Shown here one piece after another: positions 27,716 through 36,105 of a stretch of DNA of 49,987 bases. The stretch lies in contig CANJUQ010000014.1 in NCBI GenBank assembly GCA_947478175.1, positions 1 to 49,987 on the forward strand. Direction: 5' to 3'. Each line of letters starts with the position of its first letter. The first letter of the stretch is position 1. The notes under the pieces were generated by a model that worked only from the letters and a program-made list of their open reading frames with translations, made no database searches and was not told where the DNA came from. Made by a program: the position numbers and the translations under genes. This DNA comes from Thiotrichales bacterium. Lineage in GTDB: Bacteria > Pseudomonadota > Gammaproteobacteria > Francisellales > CACEW01.

Positions 27716-28531
27716 ATGACCATAAACAAGAATGAATTATCATTTCCCCCGCTAACATCTTTACAAAGTTTTGTGATTGGAAGCCTTTCAGGAGCTATAG
27801 AGGTTCTTTTCAACCACCCCTTACTCATTATAAAAAACAGACTACAAGCAAGAGAACCTTTCACACTACGCCCAAGAGTTCTTTATACAGGCCTGTGGCT
27901 TAACGTTTTTAGTAAAACTCCAATCACAGCGATTCAAGTAGGAATGAATCAAGTTTTGATAAAGAAAATAGATCCTGACGATATTGGACTTTCCAAAAGT
28001 AAATCTGTGTGCATTGCATTGGCCGCAGGTTTCCTTTCCTCCTTCGTATGTTGCCCGACAGAAAGAATCATCACTGTTATGAGTCCAAAGACTAAAGATG
28101 AACCCAAGGTGCCACTAAGAATTGCAGTGCCCCGATTGTTGCAAACAGGCGGAATCCGATATCTCTTCATTGGGCTGATAGGTACCATCCTCCGTGAAAG
28201 CCCATTTTCTGCTTTTTTTCTTATCGTATACCCACAAGCTAAAGATTATTTTTACTCCCATCACACTCCTAATATTCTCCATGCTTCATTGGCGGCGGGT
28301 ATTTCTTGTGGCATTAGCCTTGCTGCTTTGACACAGCCAGCAGATACAATCAAAACTTTACAACAAAGTTCAGAGGCCCCACAAAGTTTTTATCGAACTG
28401 CATGTATACAACATAAAAAATACGGCATCCCTGGTTTCTTTAAAGGCTTAACTCCTCGTGTAGCGCGTGTTACTTCGGCTGTGGTCATATTGAGCGAAGC
28501 AAAGACTGCAATAGAAAATGTGCTCAATTAA
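27716..28531 (+). CDS. Mitochondrial carrier family (SLC25) protein, LncP-like candidate effector
   Basis: A 271-residue protein with the threefold repeat of mitochondrial carriers. Each repeat has the odd-helix signature P-x-[DE]-x-x-[KR] or a variant: Pro35-LLII-Lys40, Pro114-TERI-Ile119 and Pro208-ADTI-Lys213. Each signature is followed by the matching second motif: YTGLWLNVFSKTP, FIGLIGTILRESP and FFKGLTPRVARV. Six membrane helices fit the pattern. The family transports nucleotides and metabolites across the inner mitochondrial membrane and is essentially eukaryotic; a known bacterial case is Legionella LncP, a Dot/Icm effector sent to mitochondria. The first two signatures are imperfect (Leu in place of the acidic residue in repeat 1, Ile in place of the last basic residue in repeat 2). 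No convincing ribosome binding site is seen. Horizontal gain from a host and export to it are likely inferences. Confidence 0.88.
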   Translation: MTINKNELSFPPLTSLQSFVIGSLSGAIEVLFNHPLLIIKNRLQAREPFTLRPRVLYTGLWLNVFSKTPITAIQVGMNQVLIKKIDPDDIGLSKSKSVCIALAAGFLSSFVCCPTERIITVMSPKTKDEPKVPLRIAVPRLLQTGGIRYLFIGLIGTILRESPFSAFFLIVYPQAKDYFYSHHTPNILHASLAAGISCGISLAALTQPADTIKTLQQSSEAPQSFYRTACIQHKKYGIPGFFKGLTPRVARVTSAVVILSEAKTAIENVLN

Positions 28532-28586
28532 AGTTTCAATGCACTAAATTTTCTAAATAATTAATCTTCTAAAAAAATGGATATAT

Positions 28587-29873
28587 ATGTTTGGTAATCT
28601 TGATCTTTGGTTTTTTATTAAGGAATTTTTAATAACCCTTGAGCCTCCCAAAGATCTTTTTTCTCTCTCTCTCAGCTGTAAAACCCTCAGAACCAGATTC
28701 TCTGAAGAATGCTTCCATGCCTTACTAATGCACTATGTTCTCCGCGGGAAAAATGAAAAAATCCAGTCCATTCTCACTCATAATCCTAGATTGCTAACAC
28801 GGTCTGTTCATGGAGCTGATTACTCAGGGCGTACTTTCTACGCGACACCTTTTGAAGCCATGTTATGGAATATGGACATACTAATGGGATTAAACATGCT
28901 GGCCTGCATCCCCTGTAGTTCTGATGGATTAAAAGTGCTTAATAATTTAAGTATGCAATACAAGGCGCTCGAAGAAAATCACTCTTGTACGGATCTTGTT
29001 AGGTTGGAAAATCATCCAAGCCTGTATTCTTCTATTAGCGTCTTAAAAAGCTTATTTACCAATCAAGATGCCATTCTTTTCTATGGAAGTGAATGTTATT
29101 ACCTGCATCAAAAATCTGATCATTTTGAAGCGCTCCATTTTTTGCAGGACCCACATAGCTTTCTCTTCGATCATTACGCAATGCTTCAGCTAAAGACAAT
29201 AATACAAAGCTTAGAAGTCAATACGGCAAGACACTCAACGCATGCAGAGCACGCATTAATTGCTCGAACACTCAATAAGCGTTTATCCCGAAATGGCTTA
29301 CTTTATCAGTATAAAGGGATCACCTATCAAAGTACTCACTATGATTTCGCTGTCATTGATGCCATGAAACTCTGTACGCAATATAAACACACCAATGCTG
29401 CCCTTGCTAAAGCTCTCTGGGAAGATGCTGTCGCTCAAAAACAAAAAGAATGGGCAGTGACAATTGCTCATGAGTTTAGCGAGCCTGATAGACGATTTTG
29501 TTTTGAGTCCACAGAATTAGCTAAAAGTACTTTTAGAAACTACGCCAAAAAACGATCTCTAACGTTCTATGACGGACATACTAAACAAATAGACGCCCTC
29601 ATATTTCCGCTGGATGAAAAATATAACTCACCAGGCAGCGTTATAGTAAAAGGAAGTCGGTATCCCGACCCTATTTTAAGCACAGTAATCTTTGGATCAT
29701 TCGCTCGAGATCGTCCTGCTGGGTGGTTGCGTTCTCAGGATTTCTGCGAAACAGATTGCATGGCCTCAGAGGCTATTTTCCAAGTAAGAAAAGAAGGCTT
29801 AGGAGAAATCAAGAGCATGCTAGACAGCAAGATAGAGTCTATGAACGCTGTGCTAGATAGCACAACTCCCTAG
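28587..29873 (+). CDS. Effector-like protein with F-box-like N-terminus and DYSGRTF motif
   Basis: A 428-residue soluble protein with no signal peptide. Residues about 10-40 (EFLITLEPPKDLFSLSLSC, then KTLRTRF) resemble a short F-box helix pair. Next comes a helical region with an ankyrin-like IQSILTHNPRLLTRSVHG and the heptad DYSGRTF (78-84) followed by ATPFEAMLWNMD. From memory, this D-x-SGRTF plus alternating aromatic/AMLW segment recurs in large Legionella and Coxiella protein families of suspected effectors. The C-terminal half (250-428) contains no recognised domain. It is 55 bp after the carrier gene on the same strand. A host-directed role, possibly in ubiquitin signalling if the F-box is real, is a guess. 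Confidence 0.6.
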   Translation: MFGNLDLWFFIKEFLITLEPPKDLFSLSLSCKTLRTRFSEECFHALLMHYVLRGKNEKIQSILTHNPRLLTRSVHGADYSGRTFYATPFEAMLWNMDILMGLNMLACIPCSSDGLKVLNNLSMQYKALEENHSCTDLVRLENHPSLYSSISVLKSLFTNQDAILFYGSECYYLHQKSDHFEALHFLQDPHSFLFDHYAMLQLKTIIQSLEVNTARHSTHAEHALIARTLNKRLSRNGLLYQYKGITYQSTHYDFAVIDAMKLCTQYKHTNAALAKALWEDAVAQKQKEWAVTIAHEFSEPDRRFCFESTELAKSTFRNYAKKRSLTFYDGHTKQIDALIFPLDEKYNSPGSVIVKGSRYPDPILSTVIFGSFARDRPAGWLRSQDFCETDCMASEAIFQVRKEGLGEIKSMLDSKIESMNAVLDSTTP

Positions 29874-29898
29874 ACTCGTTTTTTCAATCCTATTATTC

Positions 29899-30510
29899 TT
29901 ATCCGAAAATCGGACCGCCAGCCCCACAAACTGCTTCGGTTGCCCTTTCTGATGCAGAAGATCTTGGACCAAAGGCGATTGCCTCCCCAGAAGATACCTT
30001 GGAAAAAAGAGCCATTTGCGGACGCGTGATACACAGATAATCATCCACATTTAAAGCAATAGAGCGATCTAATGCACCCGCATTAAAGAAAATATACTTC
30101 CCTCGTTCACCTGCCTCACCTTCGATTGGAACGGCAAGAACAGGAGGCTGACTGCTAATATCCGCAATACGTTGATCAAGCAAAACGGGAATATTCTCCC
30201 AGAAACTAAAAGGGGGGACTGTGCCTTTCTCACATCCTGTCAAAGATTTAACATCAGAAACAAGGGACGCTTTAGCATTAAAAAGTTTTTTTAGGGCATC
30301 AAAATCCAATTGTGCATTACCAGGCAATACAGCCAAACGATATTTAGTTTCCCCACCCTCTTTGAACTGTATTACCATCGCTTTGGCACTGCGTGCTGGA
30401 TCATTTCCACGCACTCTCGCAACTTCTGCCGACGTTCCTACAGCCTCGTGGCGAATCACTCGAAGCGTAGCTCGATTTTTTTTTAACAAGTCCAGTACTT
30501 CTTTAAACAT
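29899..30510 (-). CDS. YbaK/ProX-type aminoacyl-tRNA deacylase domain protein
   Basis: A 203-residue protein with the YbaK fold, a trans-editing domain that removes wrong amino acids from tRNA. Motifs: the TSAEVARVRGND segment, Lys in ARSAKAMVIQ (the conserved catalytic lysine), LAVLPGNAQLDFDALKKLF, LTGCEKGTVPPFSFW and the closing FFNAGALDRSIAL. Residues after about 165 (CITRPQMALFSKVSSGEAIA onward) form an extension not typical of the family. Start supported by GAGGAAG upstream. It sits in the accessory island beside an oxygenase gene on the same strand; free-standing homologues can act on Cys-, Ala- or other mischarged tRNAs, and its target is unknown. Confidence 0.82.
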   Translation of the reverse strand: MFKEVLDLLKKNRATLRVIRHEAVGTSAEVARVRGNDPARSAKAMVIQFKEGGETKYRLAVLPGNAQLDFDALKKLFNAKASLVSDVKSLTGCEKGTVPPFSFWENIPVLLDQRIADISSQPPVLAVPIEGEAGERGKYIFFNAGALDRSIALNVDDYLCITRPQMALFSKVSSGEAIAFGPRSSASERATEAVCGAGGPIFG

Positions 30511-30577
30511 GCGAAACTTCCTCTATTTTTAAATTAACATTCTTTTCAATAAAAAACTCATGAGCTCCAACAGGGAA

Positions 30578-31927
30578 TCATTCCTTGGGCACTGTCACAA
30601 ATTCAGCTTCACGTGCTACACGGGCCAACCAGGGGTCCTGTGTACGAGAGCGATGAAAGCAATAAGCACGCTGAATCCTACAGGCCGCGTACGGCTCTTT
30701 TTCTGATTCTGTTTTATAACGATCTCTCACTCTCCCTAAACGCGGCAAAACATTCACGCTATGCAAAAATAACCAAGCCAACGGTGCACCTGGTGAAGCA
30801 CCAAGCATCCGCTTATAAGTAGGTGTTTCCTGAATAGCTTTTTTTAAACAAGTTACGGCAAGTCCAATAGGAAAATCTTTATCTTTTATCAATTCCCATA
30901 AATAAGAAGCATAACCAAGATTTGCCGCCGATTTTTCAAGACCGGTCATTTCAAAAAAGTACCCTCGCTGTAACCAACGGGACGGGTTAGTGATATAACC
31001 CACTCGACCATGCATTACGCCATAGTGCTGTGCTCCGGACGTCCAACCATTATTAAATAAAAGTGCCTGACCAGGTCGTAATCCAATAGAAGGCTCCTCA
31101 CCACTTACAGGAAAAACTTCTTTAGCATGACTCTCTAAAAATCCTAAACAATGCAAAGCTTGTTCATTGCTTTCCCCTTCTGCAAATGCCGGTTTTATAC
31201 GAGAGACCTCCTGATAAAATCTAAATGTCTCTACACCTGTAATCGAATCCACAGACAGAATAGGCGTCACGGTCTCTTCCGTCGTATAGCCCGTCACTGC
31301 TCCAAGTTTAAAAATAGGCAGTCGCATGAGCGCTTTTATCTCTTCAGGAATACCTTCCATAATCTGATTAATGAAAAAATAACTCGTCCTAGCAGTCACA
31401 TCCCCCTCTAAGCAAAACAGCATTAGAAAACGAGGCACAGCAGAGGCATAAGCTATCTCTGTATGATAATAAAAAGGATCTCTCCCAACGCTTGAAACAA
31501 CATGTTCCTTCCCTTTCACAGGAGAGACATTATGGACAATGACACCTTCTTGTTCCGTGGGTTTAGAATACAAATAGCAGCCCATTAAAGTCGCCATCGA
31601 TAAAATTACTGCTTCACTGACTCGGGTCTTATAGGCATTTCTTGCTAAAGCTGATTCACCTGTAGGAATCACAGAATCGATGGGCAATCCATTCAAAAGA
31701 GAAATACCAATATCTCTACCTTCACGAAGACTGAATAAACATGCTAACGCATCAGATTCAAACATATTGGCAAGCTCAAAATGCCATAACTTCATGAAAC
31801 GAAAAGGGTCATGATAAACTCTCTCACCGATGCCTTCACGTTGAATCAAACTATTAAAAAGATTAAATCTAGAAGCATCAGCAATAGCATCAATAGCCGC
31901 TAAGCCCGCACCACCCATAGCCGACAT
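30578..31927 (-). CDS. Fe(II)/2-oxoglutarate oxygenase, TauD/clavaminate-synthase-like
   Basis: A 449-residue protein. The oxygenase core (about 60-330) shows the metal triad His155-x-Glu157 (YYHTEIAYASAVPRF) and His306 in VMHGRVGY, plus the 2-oxoglutarate-binding Arg321 in RWLQR. The FCLEGDVTARTSY segment and LRPGQALLFNN are also typical of the clavaminate synthase/asparagine hydroxylase branch, enzymes that hydroxylate amino acids or peptides. A C-terminal extension of about 120 residues ends with CRIQRAYCFHRSR, which resembles a partial calmodulin-binding IQ motif. AAGGAA precedes the ATG. The extension and island location suggest a specialised, maybe host-directed role (inference). Substrate unknown. 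Confidence 0.75.
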   Translation of the reverse strand: MSAMGGAGLAAIDAIADASRFNLFNSLIQREGIGERVYHDPFRFMKLWHFELANMFESDALACLFSLREGRDIGISLLNGLPIDSVIPTGESALARNAYKTRVSEAVILSMATLMGCYLYSKPTEQEGVIVHNVSPVKGKEHVVSSVGRDPFYYHTEIAYASAVPRFLMLFCLEGDVTARTSYFFINQIMEGIPEEIKALMRLPIFKLGAVTGYTTEETVTPILSVDSITGVETFRFYQEVSRIKPAFAEGESNEQALHCLGFLESHAKEVFPVSGEEPSIGLRPGQALLFNNGWTSGAQHYGVMHGRVGYITNPSRWLQRGYFFEMTGLEKSAANLGYASYLWELIKDKDFPIGLAVTCLKKAIQETPTYKRMLGASPGAPLAWLFLHSVNVLPRLGRVRDRYKTESEKEPYAACRIQRAYCFHRSRTQDPWLARVAREAEFVTVPKE

Positions 31928-32120
31928 AATATTTCCTTATAAATAATTTGACGAAATAATGGTCTTTTTTTAGGTAAAAAATGTCAATAGCATCACATAA
32001 CGTCATTTTGATGTGATTAAAAATGGGGGGATTACCCTATAACAATGAAATGTGGTCTTGAACGATTTAATAAAATGAGGGAGGGCTGGGCGTTATGCAA
32101 AGATGTGTGCATGCCGTAGC

Positions 32121-33500
32121 CTAGAAACCCCAGTGCTGTTTCAGAAATTCTTTAAAACATTCGCCCCGATGCGAATAGTTTTTAAACTGATCCCAGCTGG
32201 CACAGGCTGGGGAAAATAAAATAATTTGTCCTGACTTAGCCGCCTGACTTGCTAGATCTACTGCTTCTTTGAGCGTTTCAACCTGTGTGATTTTTTGTGT
32301 GATTTTTTCTGAATTTGAATTTGAATTTAAATCTAATAAAGCCCTGGAAATTAATTCTCGATCTCGGCCATACACAAAACTCTGAGAAACTTTTTGATCG
32401 AAAATATTTTTTAAATCTTTAAAATCTTGATCTTTTCCATCCCCACCCAGAATCAAAATAATCTCGCCTTCCTGACTAAAACTCTCGATGGCTCTAACAG
32501 TTGCTCCAATCGTTGTCCCCTTAGAGTCATTGATATATTTCACGCCGTTAATTATTCCCACTCGTTCAGTTCGATGGGGCAACGGCTGATAGGTTTTTAA
32601 AACCTCACAAGCCTGAATCAAATCCAGTCCCAAAATTTTTATAATTCCCAATGCAGCTAAACCATTTAAAACATTGTGAGCTTCAGGATTAGCTAGATTT
32701 TTTCGGGGAATTAAATCTAAATCTTGATATTTTAAATATTGACTCACGGGGTCTAAATAAAAATCGCCCCGCTCCCCATTAAATTCAGACTCTCCAAAGC
32801 TCAAAAAATCCGGAAAAATAGATTTGGTTTTTAAGCTTTTTAAAATAATTTGATATTGAGACTGCTTTAATAATTTTTCTTTCAGGTCTCTATAGATCTC
32901 CATAGTTTTATGGCGATCCAAATGATTGGGAGATAAATTTAAATAAGCTGAAACATAGGGTTTTAAATTATTAGCCAGTTCCATTTGAGCACTAGAGATT
33001 TCTAAGACATAAAAATCTGGGATATAAAAATCAGGACTTTCTTGATTTAAAAACGCTAACGGCGAGACCCCAAAGTTCCCTCCTGTTTTAACCTTTTTCC
33101 CACAAACTTGGATCATCTCTGAGACCATCTTGGTCACTGTGCTTTTTCCATTGGTTCCCGTAATCGCAACAATTGGTACTTGGGCCAGCTGGCCAAATAA
33201 ATCTAAATCAGACGTTATTTTCAAACCCGCTTGCCGACAGCTGGTTAAAACCAATCCATCAGACTCAAAACCAGGACTAGCAATGACTAATTCACCTGGA
33301 TCCAATTGGGACAAAATTTCGGCTGTTAACTTCTGAATAAATAAAATATTCTCAGGGAAATTCTTAGCAAAACTCTTGGGAGATTCAGAATTTTTCTCAT
33401 CTAAGATTATTAATAAATCAGCTTTGTCTTGAAAATATTGAACAGCCGCTAAGCCAGAAATCCCAGCACCCAGGATTAAAATTTTTTTCATTTTTTTCAT
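32121..33500 (-). CDS. murD: UDP-N-acetylmuramoylalanine--D-glutamate ligase
   Basis: A 459-residue Mur ligase adding D-Glu to UDP-MurNAc-L-Ala. N-terminal Rossmann start KKILILGAGISGLAAVQYF, ATP loop GTNGKSTVT, LEISSAQMELANNL, LNLSPNHLDRH, NDSKGTTIGATVRAIE and the C-terminal LILGGDGKDQDF and LFSPACASWDQF are all present. Length normal. It ends the tgt-murD pair on the minus strand (5-bp gap) instead of sitting in a full mur cluster. The start codon could be either of two in-frame ATGs three codons apart. Confidence 0.96.
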   Translation of the reverse strand: MKKMKKILILGAGISGLAAVQYFQDKADLLIILDEKNSESPKSFAKNFPENILFIQKLTAEILSQLDPGELVIASPGFESDGLVLTSCRQAGLKITSDLDLFGQLAQVPIVAITGTNGKSTVTKMVSEMIQVCGKKVKTGGNFGVSPLAFLNQESPDFYIPDFYVLEISSAQMELANNLKPYVSAYLNLSPNHLDRHKTMEIYRDLKEKLLKQSQYQIILKSLKTKSIFPDFLSFGESEFNGERGDFYLDPVSQYLKYQDLDLIPRKNLANPEAHNVLNGLAALGIIKILGLDLIQACEVLKTYQPLPHRTERVGIINGVKYINDSKGTTIGATVRAIESFSQEGEIILILGGDGKDQDFKDLKNIFDQKVSQSFVYGRDRELISRALLDLNSNSNSEKITQKITQVETLKEAVDLASQAAKSGQIILFSPACASWDQFKNYSHRGECFKEFLKQHWGF

Positions 33501-33505
33501 TTTTT

Positions 33506-34723
33506 TTATGAATTCTCTTGAATCACTTCACGCATGACTTCACAAGTTTTTTGCATCACCCGAACATTGTGAATACACGCCAAGGTCGAATACAACGCCT
33601 GGCCCTGTTTAAATAAATAATGCAAATAGCCTCTTGAATGATTTTGACAGGTATAACAATCACAATCAGGCTGAATCGGGTTTTCATCTTGAGCATAAAT
33701 CGCTTTTTTAATGAGCAATCTTCCCTTTTCACTATAGTTTTCAAACCGAACCCAACCCTCTTCTGTTTTAACGGGCGAGCCGTGATAGAGCGCCCCATGA
33801 CGGGCATTTCGAGTCGGGGCCACACAATCAAAAATATCAATACCTTCTTGAACCATGTCGATTAAATCTTGAGGGTGTAATCCTACTCCCATGGTGTATC
33901 TCACTTTTTGGGGCACTTGATCTAAATAGGGCTTCACCCACTGGATAATCTCAACGGTCTTGGCCATATCAAAACCGACAATTTCACCCCCAATCGCCAA
34001 GCCATCCAAGGGCAGATTAATTAAATCTTGCGCACAAGCTTCTCGTAATTTTTGATAACTCCCACCCTGAATAATTCCAAATAAAGCCTGCTTCAATCCA
34101 TAATCACTCTGATTATTTTTTTCATGGGTCTCTATGGATTCTCGTAACCAACGATGCGTTCTCTCCATGGCTTTCAGAGCGCTGATTTCACCGCCTGCTT
34201 CAGGCGTGCATTGATCAAAAGCCATGATGATATCGGCCCCAATGGCTTTTTGAGTCTGGATAGAAATCTCTGGCGTCATGTGAATCAAACGACCACTTTC
34301 AGGATGCTTAAAATGCCCGCCAGATTCGTCGATGACACAGATTTTTTTATTCTGAGACAGACTAAAAACTTGAAAGCCCCCACTGTCTGTCAGCATCGGA
34401 CCAGACCAATTCATCATGACATGCATGCCACCCAGAGATTTAATAACCTCAACGCCAGGAGCGACCAACATATGATAAGTATTACCGCCTAAAATAATTT
34501 GCGAACCTGCATTTTTTAATTGATCCCCATCCATGCAATTCACTGCAGCGCGAGTTCCCACAGGCATAAAACAAGGCGTCTGAAAATCCCCATGAGGCGT
34601 GTGAACTTTCATAGATCTGGCTGGCAGCTTTTTATGCTGATGGGTCAATTGGCTAGAAAAATAATTTAATCCTGAGGTTATTTTTGAATTTGATTCTGGT
34701 TTTAATTCAGACATATCAGACAT
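33506..34723 (-). CDS. tgt: tRNA-guanine transglycosylase
   Basis: A 405-residue queuine/preQ1 transglycosylase, exchanging guanine for preQ1 at position 34 of Asn, Asp, His and Tyr tRNAs. Motifs: TPCFMPVGTRAAV, TDSGGFQVFSL (substrate-binding Asp), DQCTPEA, GIIQGG, GLAIGGE and DCVAPTRNARHG, then the zinc site CDCYTCQNHSRGYLHYL. About 25 extra residues at the N-terminus (SDMSELKPESNSKI) precede the usual start, so a later initiation codon is possible. No queA or yajC-secDF neighbours are present. Confidence 0.96.
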   Translation of the reverse strand: MSDMSELKPESNSKITSGLNYFSSQLTHQHKKLPARSMKVHTPHGDFQTPCFMPVGTRAAVNCMDGDQLKNAGSQIILGGNTYHMLVAPGVEVIKSLGGMHVMMNWSGPMLTDSGGFQVFSLSQNKKICVIDESGGHFKHPESGRLIHMTPEISIQTQKAIGADIIMAFDQCTPEAGGEISALKAMERTHRWLRESIETHEKNNQSDYGLKQALFGIIQGGSYQKLREACAQDLINLPLDGLAIGGEIVGFDMAKTVEIIQWVKPYLDQVPQKVRYTMGVGLHPQDLIDMVQEGIDIFDCVAPTRNARHGALYHGSPVKTEEGWVRFENYSEKGRLLIKKAIYAQDENPIQPDCDCYTCQNHSRGYLHYLFKQGQALYSTLACIHNVRVMQKTCEVMREVIQENS

Positions 34724-34800
34724 AAGAGTTAAGCCTTGAGCTTGTTTTTAAAATTTAAAAAGGTGGCGACTATAACAAAATCGCCCCTTAATTCCTGATA

Positions 34801-34990
34801 TTGACCTCCTCTCCGGCGTGAACACCAAAGATTCCAGTGGTGTGGTCTTTCGATCACGTCATTGGAGTGAACCCTTCACAGACTTCACAGGTTACTGCTT
34901 CCTAGAGCCGCTAACGCAGTCTCTCCACAGTCTTAACTTTCAGCCGACCCGGCCGTAGCCCACTTAAGGAGCGCAGATCATACTGATTAC
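34801..34990 (-). mobile_element. Relic of an IS200/IS605-type (TnpB) element right end
   Basis: On the minus strand the last 31 bases form a 9-bp hairpin (TCTTTGGTG-ttca-CGCCGGAGA, with three G-T pairs), followed by GGAGG and the terminal GGTCAA. This is the layout I know from the right ends of TnpB-carrying IS200/IS605 elements, where the omega RNA 3' end lies. Upstream on the same strand a short frame ends with SGLRPGRLKVKTVERLR, consistent with the tail of a decayed tnpB. No intact transposase is present. It fills much of the 440-bp gap between tgt and rpsT. Confidence 0.55.
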
Positions 34991-35078
34991 CATCACCAAT
35001 ATTCAATATGTACATGTGATTTTTTTTAATTGTATTTTTAATTTCGCCCCTGATATCTCCGCCATGAATTTTGATAAA

Positions 35079-35107
35079 TTGACATCGACCGCCTGCTCCG
35101 GCATCAT
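35079..35107 (+). promoter_or_regulatory. Sigma-70 promoter of rpsT
   Basis: A perfect TTGACA (35079-35084), a 17-bp spacer and CATCAT (4 of 6 to consensus), followed by a GC-rich discriminator (cgcgcg). Predicted leader about 50 nt. The GC-rich discriminator suits stringent control of a ribosomal protein gene. Confidence 0.6.
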
Positions 35108-35163
35108 CGCGCGTCTTTTTTTGACCCAAATTTATTTCAAATCATCGTTTCTGGAGAACTATC

Positions 35164-35439
35164 TTGGCTAATATCAAATCCGCTAAAAAGCGCGCTAAAC
35201 AATCCATTCGTTCCCGTGCTCACAATATGAGCATGCGTTCCATGATGCGTACCATGGTTAAAAAAGTAGGTCATGCACTCGAAGCCAAAGATGCGACTAA
35301 AGCATCTAGTGCATTCAAAACTGCTGAAAGCGTTCTAGATAATTTCGCTCGCAAAGGTTTGATTCATAAAAATAAAGCTGCGCGTCACAAATCCAGATTG
35401 ACTGCCAAAATCAAAGCACTGGCTAACGCAACGGCGTAA
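35164..35439 (+). CDS. rpsT: 30S ribosomal protein S20
   Basis: A 91-residue basic protein, [20 protein letters not shown] at the start and [19 protein letters not shown] near the end, matching S20, which binds 16S rRNA in the 30S subunit. It begins with TTG, preceded by GGAGAA. In E. coli rpsT the start is also UUG and is part of autoregulation by S20; conservation of the weak start suggests the same control here (inference). A class 2 palindrome 28-53 bp downstream, followed by TTTT, probably ends transcription. Confidence 0.97.
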   Translation: MANIKSAKKRAKQSIRSRAHNMSMRSMMRTMVKKVGHALEAKDATKASSAFKTAESVLDNFARKGLIHKNKAARHKSRLTAKIKALANATA

Positions 35440-35466
35440 TTTAAAGTCAATACATTTTGAATTTTC

Positions 35467-35496
35467 GTAGGGGCGGTCCCATGTGTCCGCCCTTTT
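35467..35496 (+). terminator. Class 2 palindromic repeat acting as the rpsT terminator
   Basis: GTAGGGGCGG-tcccatgtgt-CCGCCC followed by TTTT. The hairpin GGGCGG/CCGCCC with a T-run meets the usual picture of a Rho-independent terminator. The unit is a near copy of the repeat at 20846-20871. Confidence 0.65.
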
Positions 35497-35506
35497 GCAT
35501 GGTGGG

Positions 35507-36016
35507 CTAGGCCTTTTCTGCTGGCCGGACTTCTAAATAATTAATTCTAATACCTGCCATTTTCAGACCTTCTCGGACATCATTGACATATTGCTGACAG
35601 GCCTGACGATTATCTTCATGATCCATGCCTTTAGAAGCATAAAAATCAGCGCGTTCTGCCAAATATTTCTTAATTTCTTGAACTAGTTTTCGCCCTTGAT
35701 CATCCACTGAATAAGCGCGGCGATTCAAGGTCCCCGCTTCATTCAAACGATAATAAACCTTAATTAATCCTGCAACGGCGGCTTTAACTTCACGCTCATA
35801 GACTGCAGCAACGCCTAAGGGGACAGGGGGAACAGATTTTTTAGATTCTTCTGGTTTTTTTGGCTCTGAGGGATTCACTTCAGTTTTCATAGCCATCAAA
35901 GCGATCAAAGCCTCTTTTTTTTCTTCTAATTTTTCTTTCTCTTCTGAATCTGAAACAGAATTATCAAGCTCTCGCGTACGTTTACGGCCGATTAAAGAAA
36001 TTTCTTTTTTACTCAT
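35507..36016 (-). CDS. Hypothetical charged protein, 169 residues
   Basis: Not recognised. The first third (1-65) is strongly charged and low in complexity (SVSDSEEKEKLEEKKE and PSEPKKPEESKKS), probably disordered or coiled. The rest (about 70-169) is helical, with REVKAAVAGLIKVYYRLNEAG and GRKLVQEIKKYLAERADFYASKG. No signal peptide or membrane helix. No clear ribosome binding site before the ATG. The architecture is common among small secreted proteins of intracellular gammaproteobacteria, but this is only a resemblance. It is convergent with rpsT. Confidence 0.6.
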   Translation of the reverse strand: MSKKEISLIGRKRTRELDNSVSDSEEKEKLEEKKEALIALMAMKTEVNPSEPKKPEESKKSVPPVPLGVAAVYEREVKAAVAGLIKVYYRLNEAGTLNRRAYSVDDQGRKLVQEIKKYLAERADFYASKGMDHEDNRQACQQYVNDVREGLKMAGIRINYLEVRPAEKA

Positions 36017-36105
36017 AGTATTTTTATCCGATCTTCCATACCCCCAAAACGAGCCGGGATCTTAAGAGATGGTCGAAGTACTCGCAAGCAAGCATGCTGT
36101 TTTAG

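Noticed and set aside
31992..32017. ATCACAT...ATGTGAT inverted repeat upstream of the oxygenase gene as a CRP site
   Set aside because: The half-sites point the wrong way for CRP (TGTGA...TCACA) and the spacing is 12 bp. Chance is likely in AT-rich DNA.
34911..35129. 72-codon minus-strand frame as an intact gene
   Set aside because: Only its last part resembles a TnpB tail; the rest is antisense to the rpsT promoter region. Treated as part of the IS relic.
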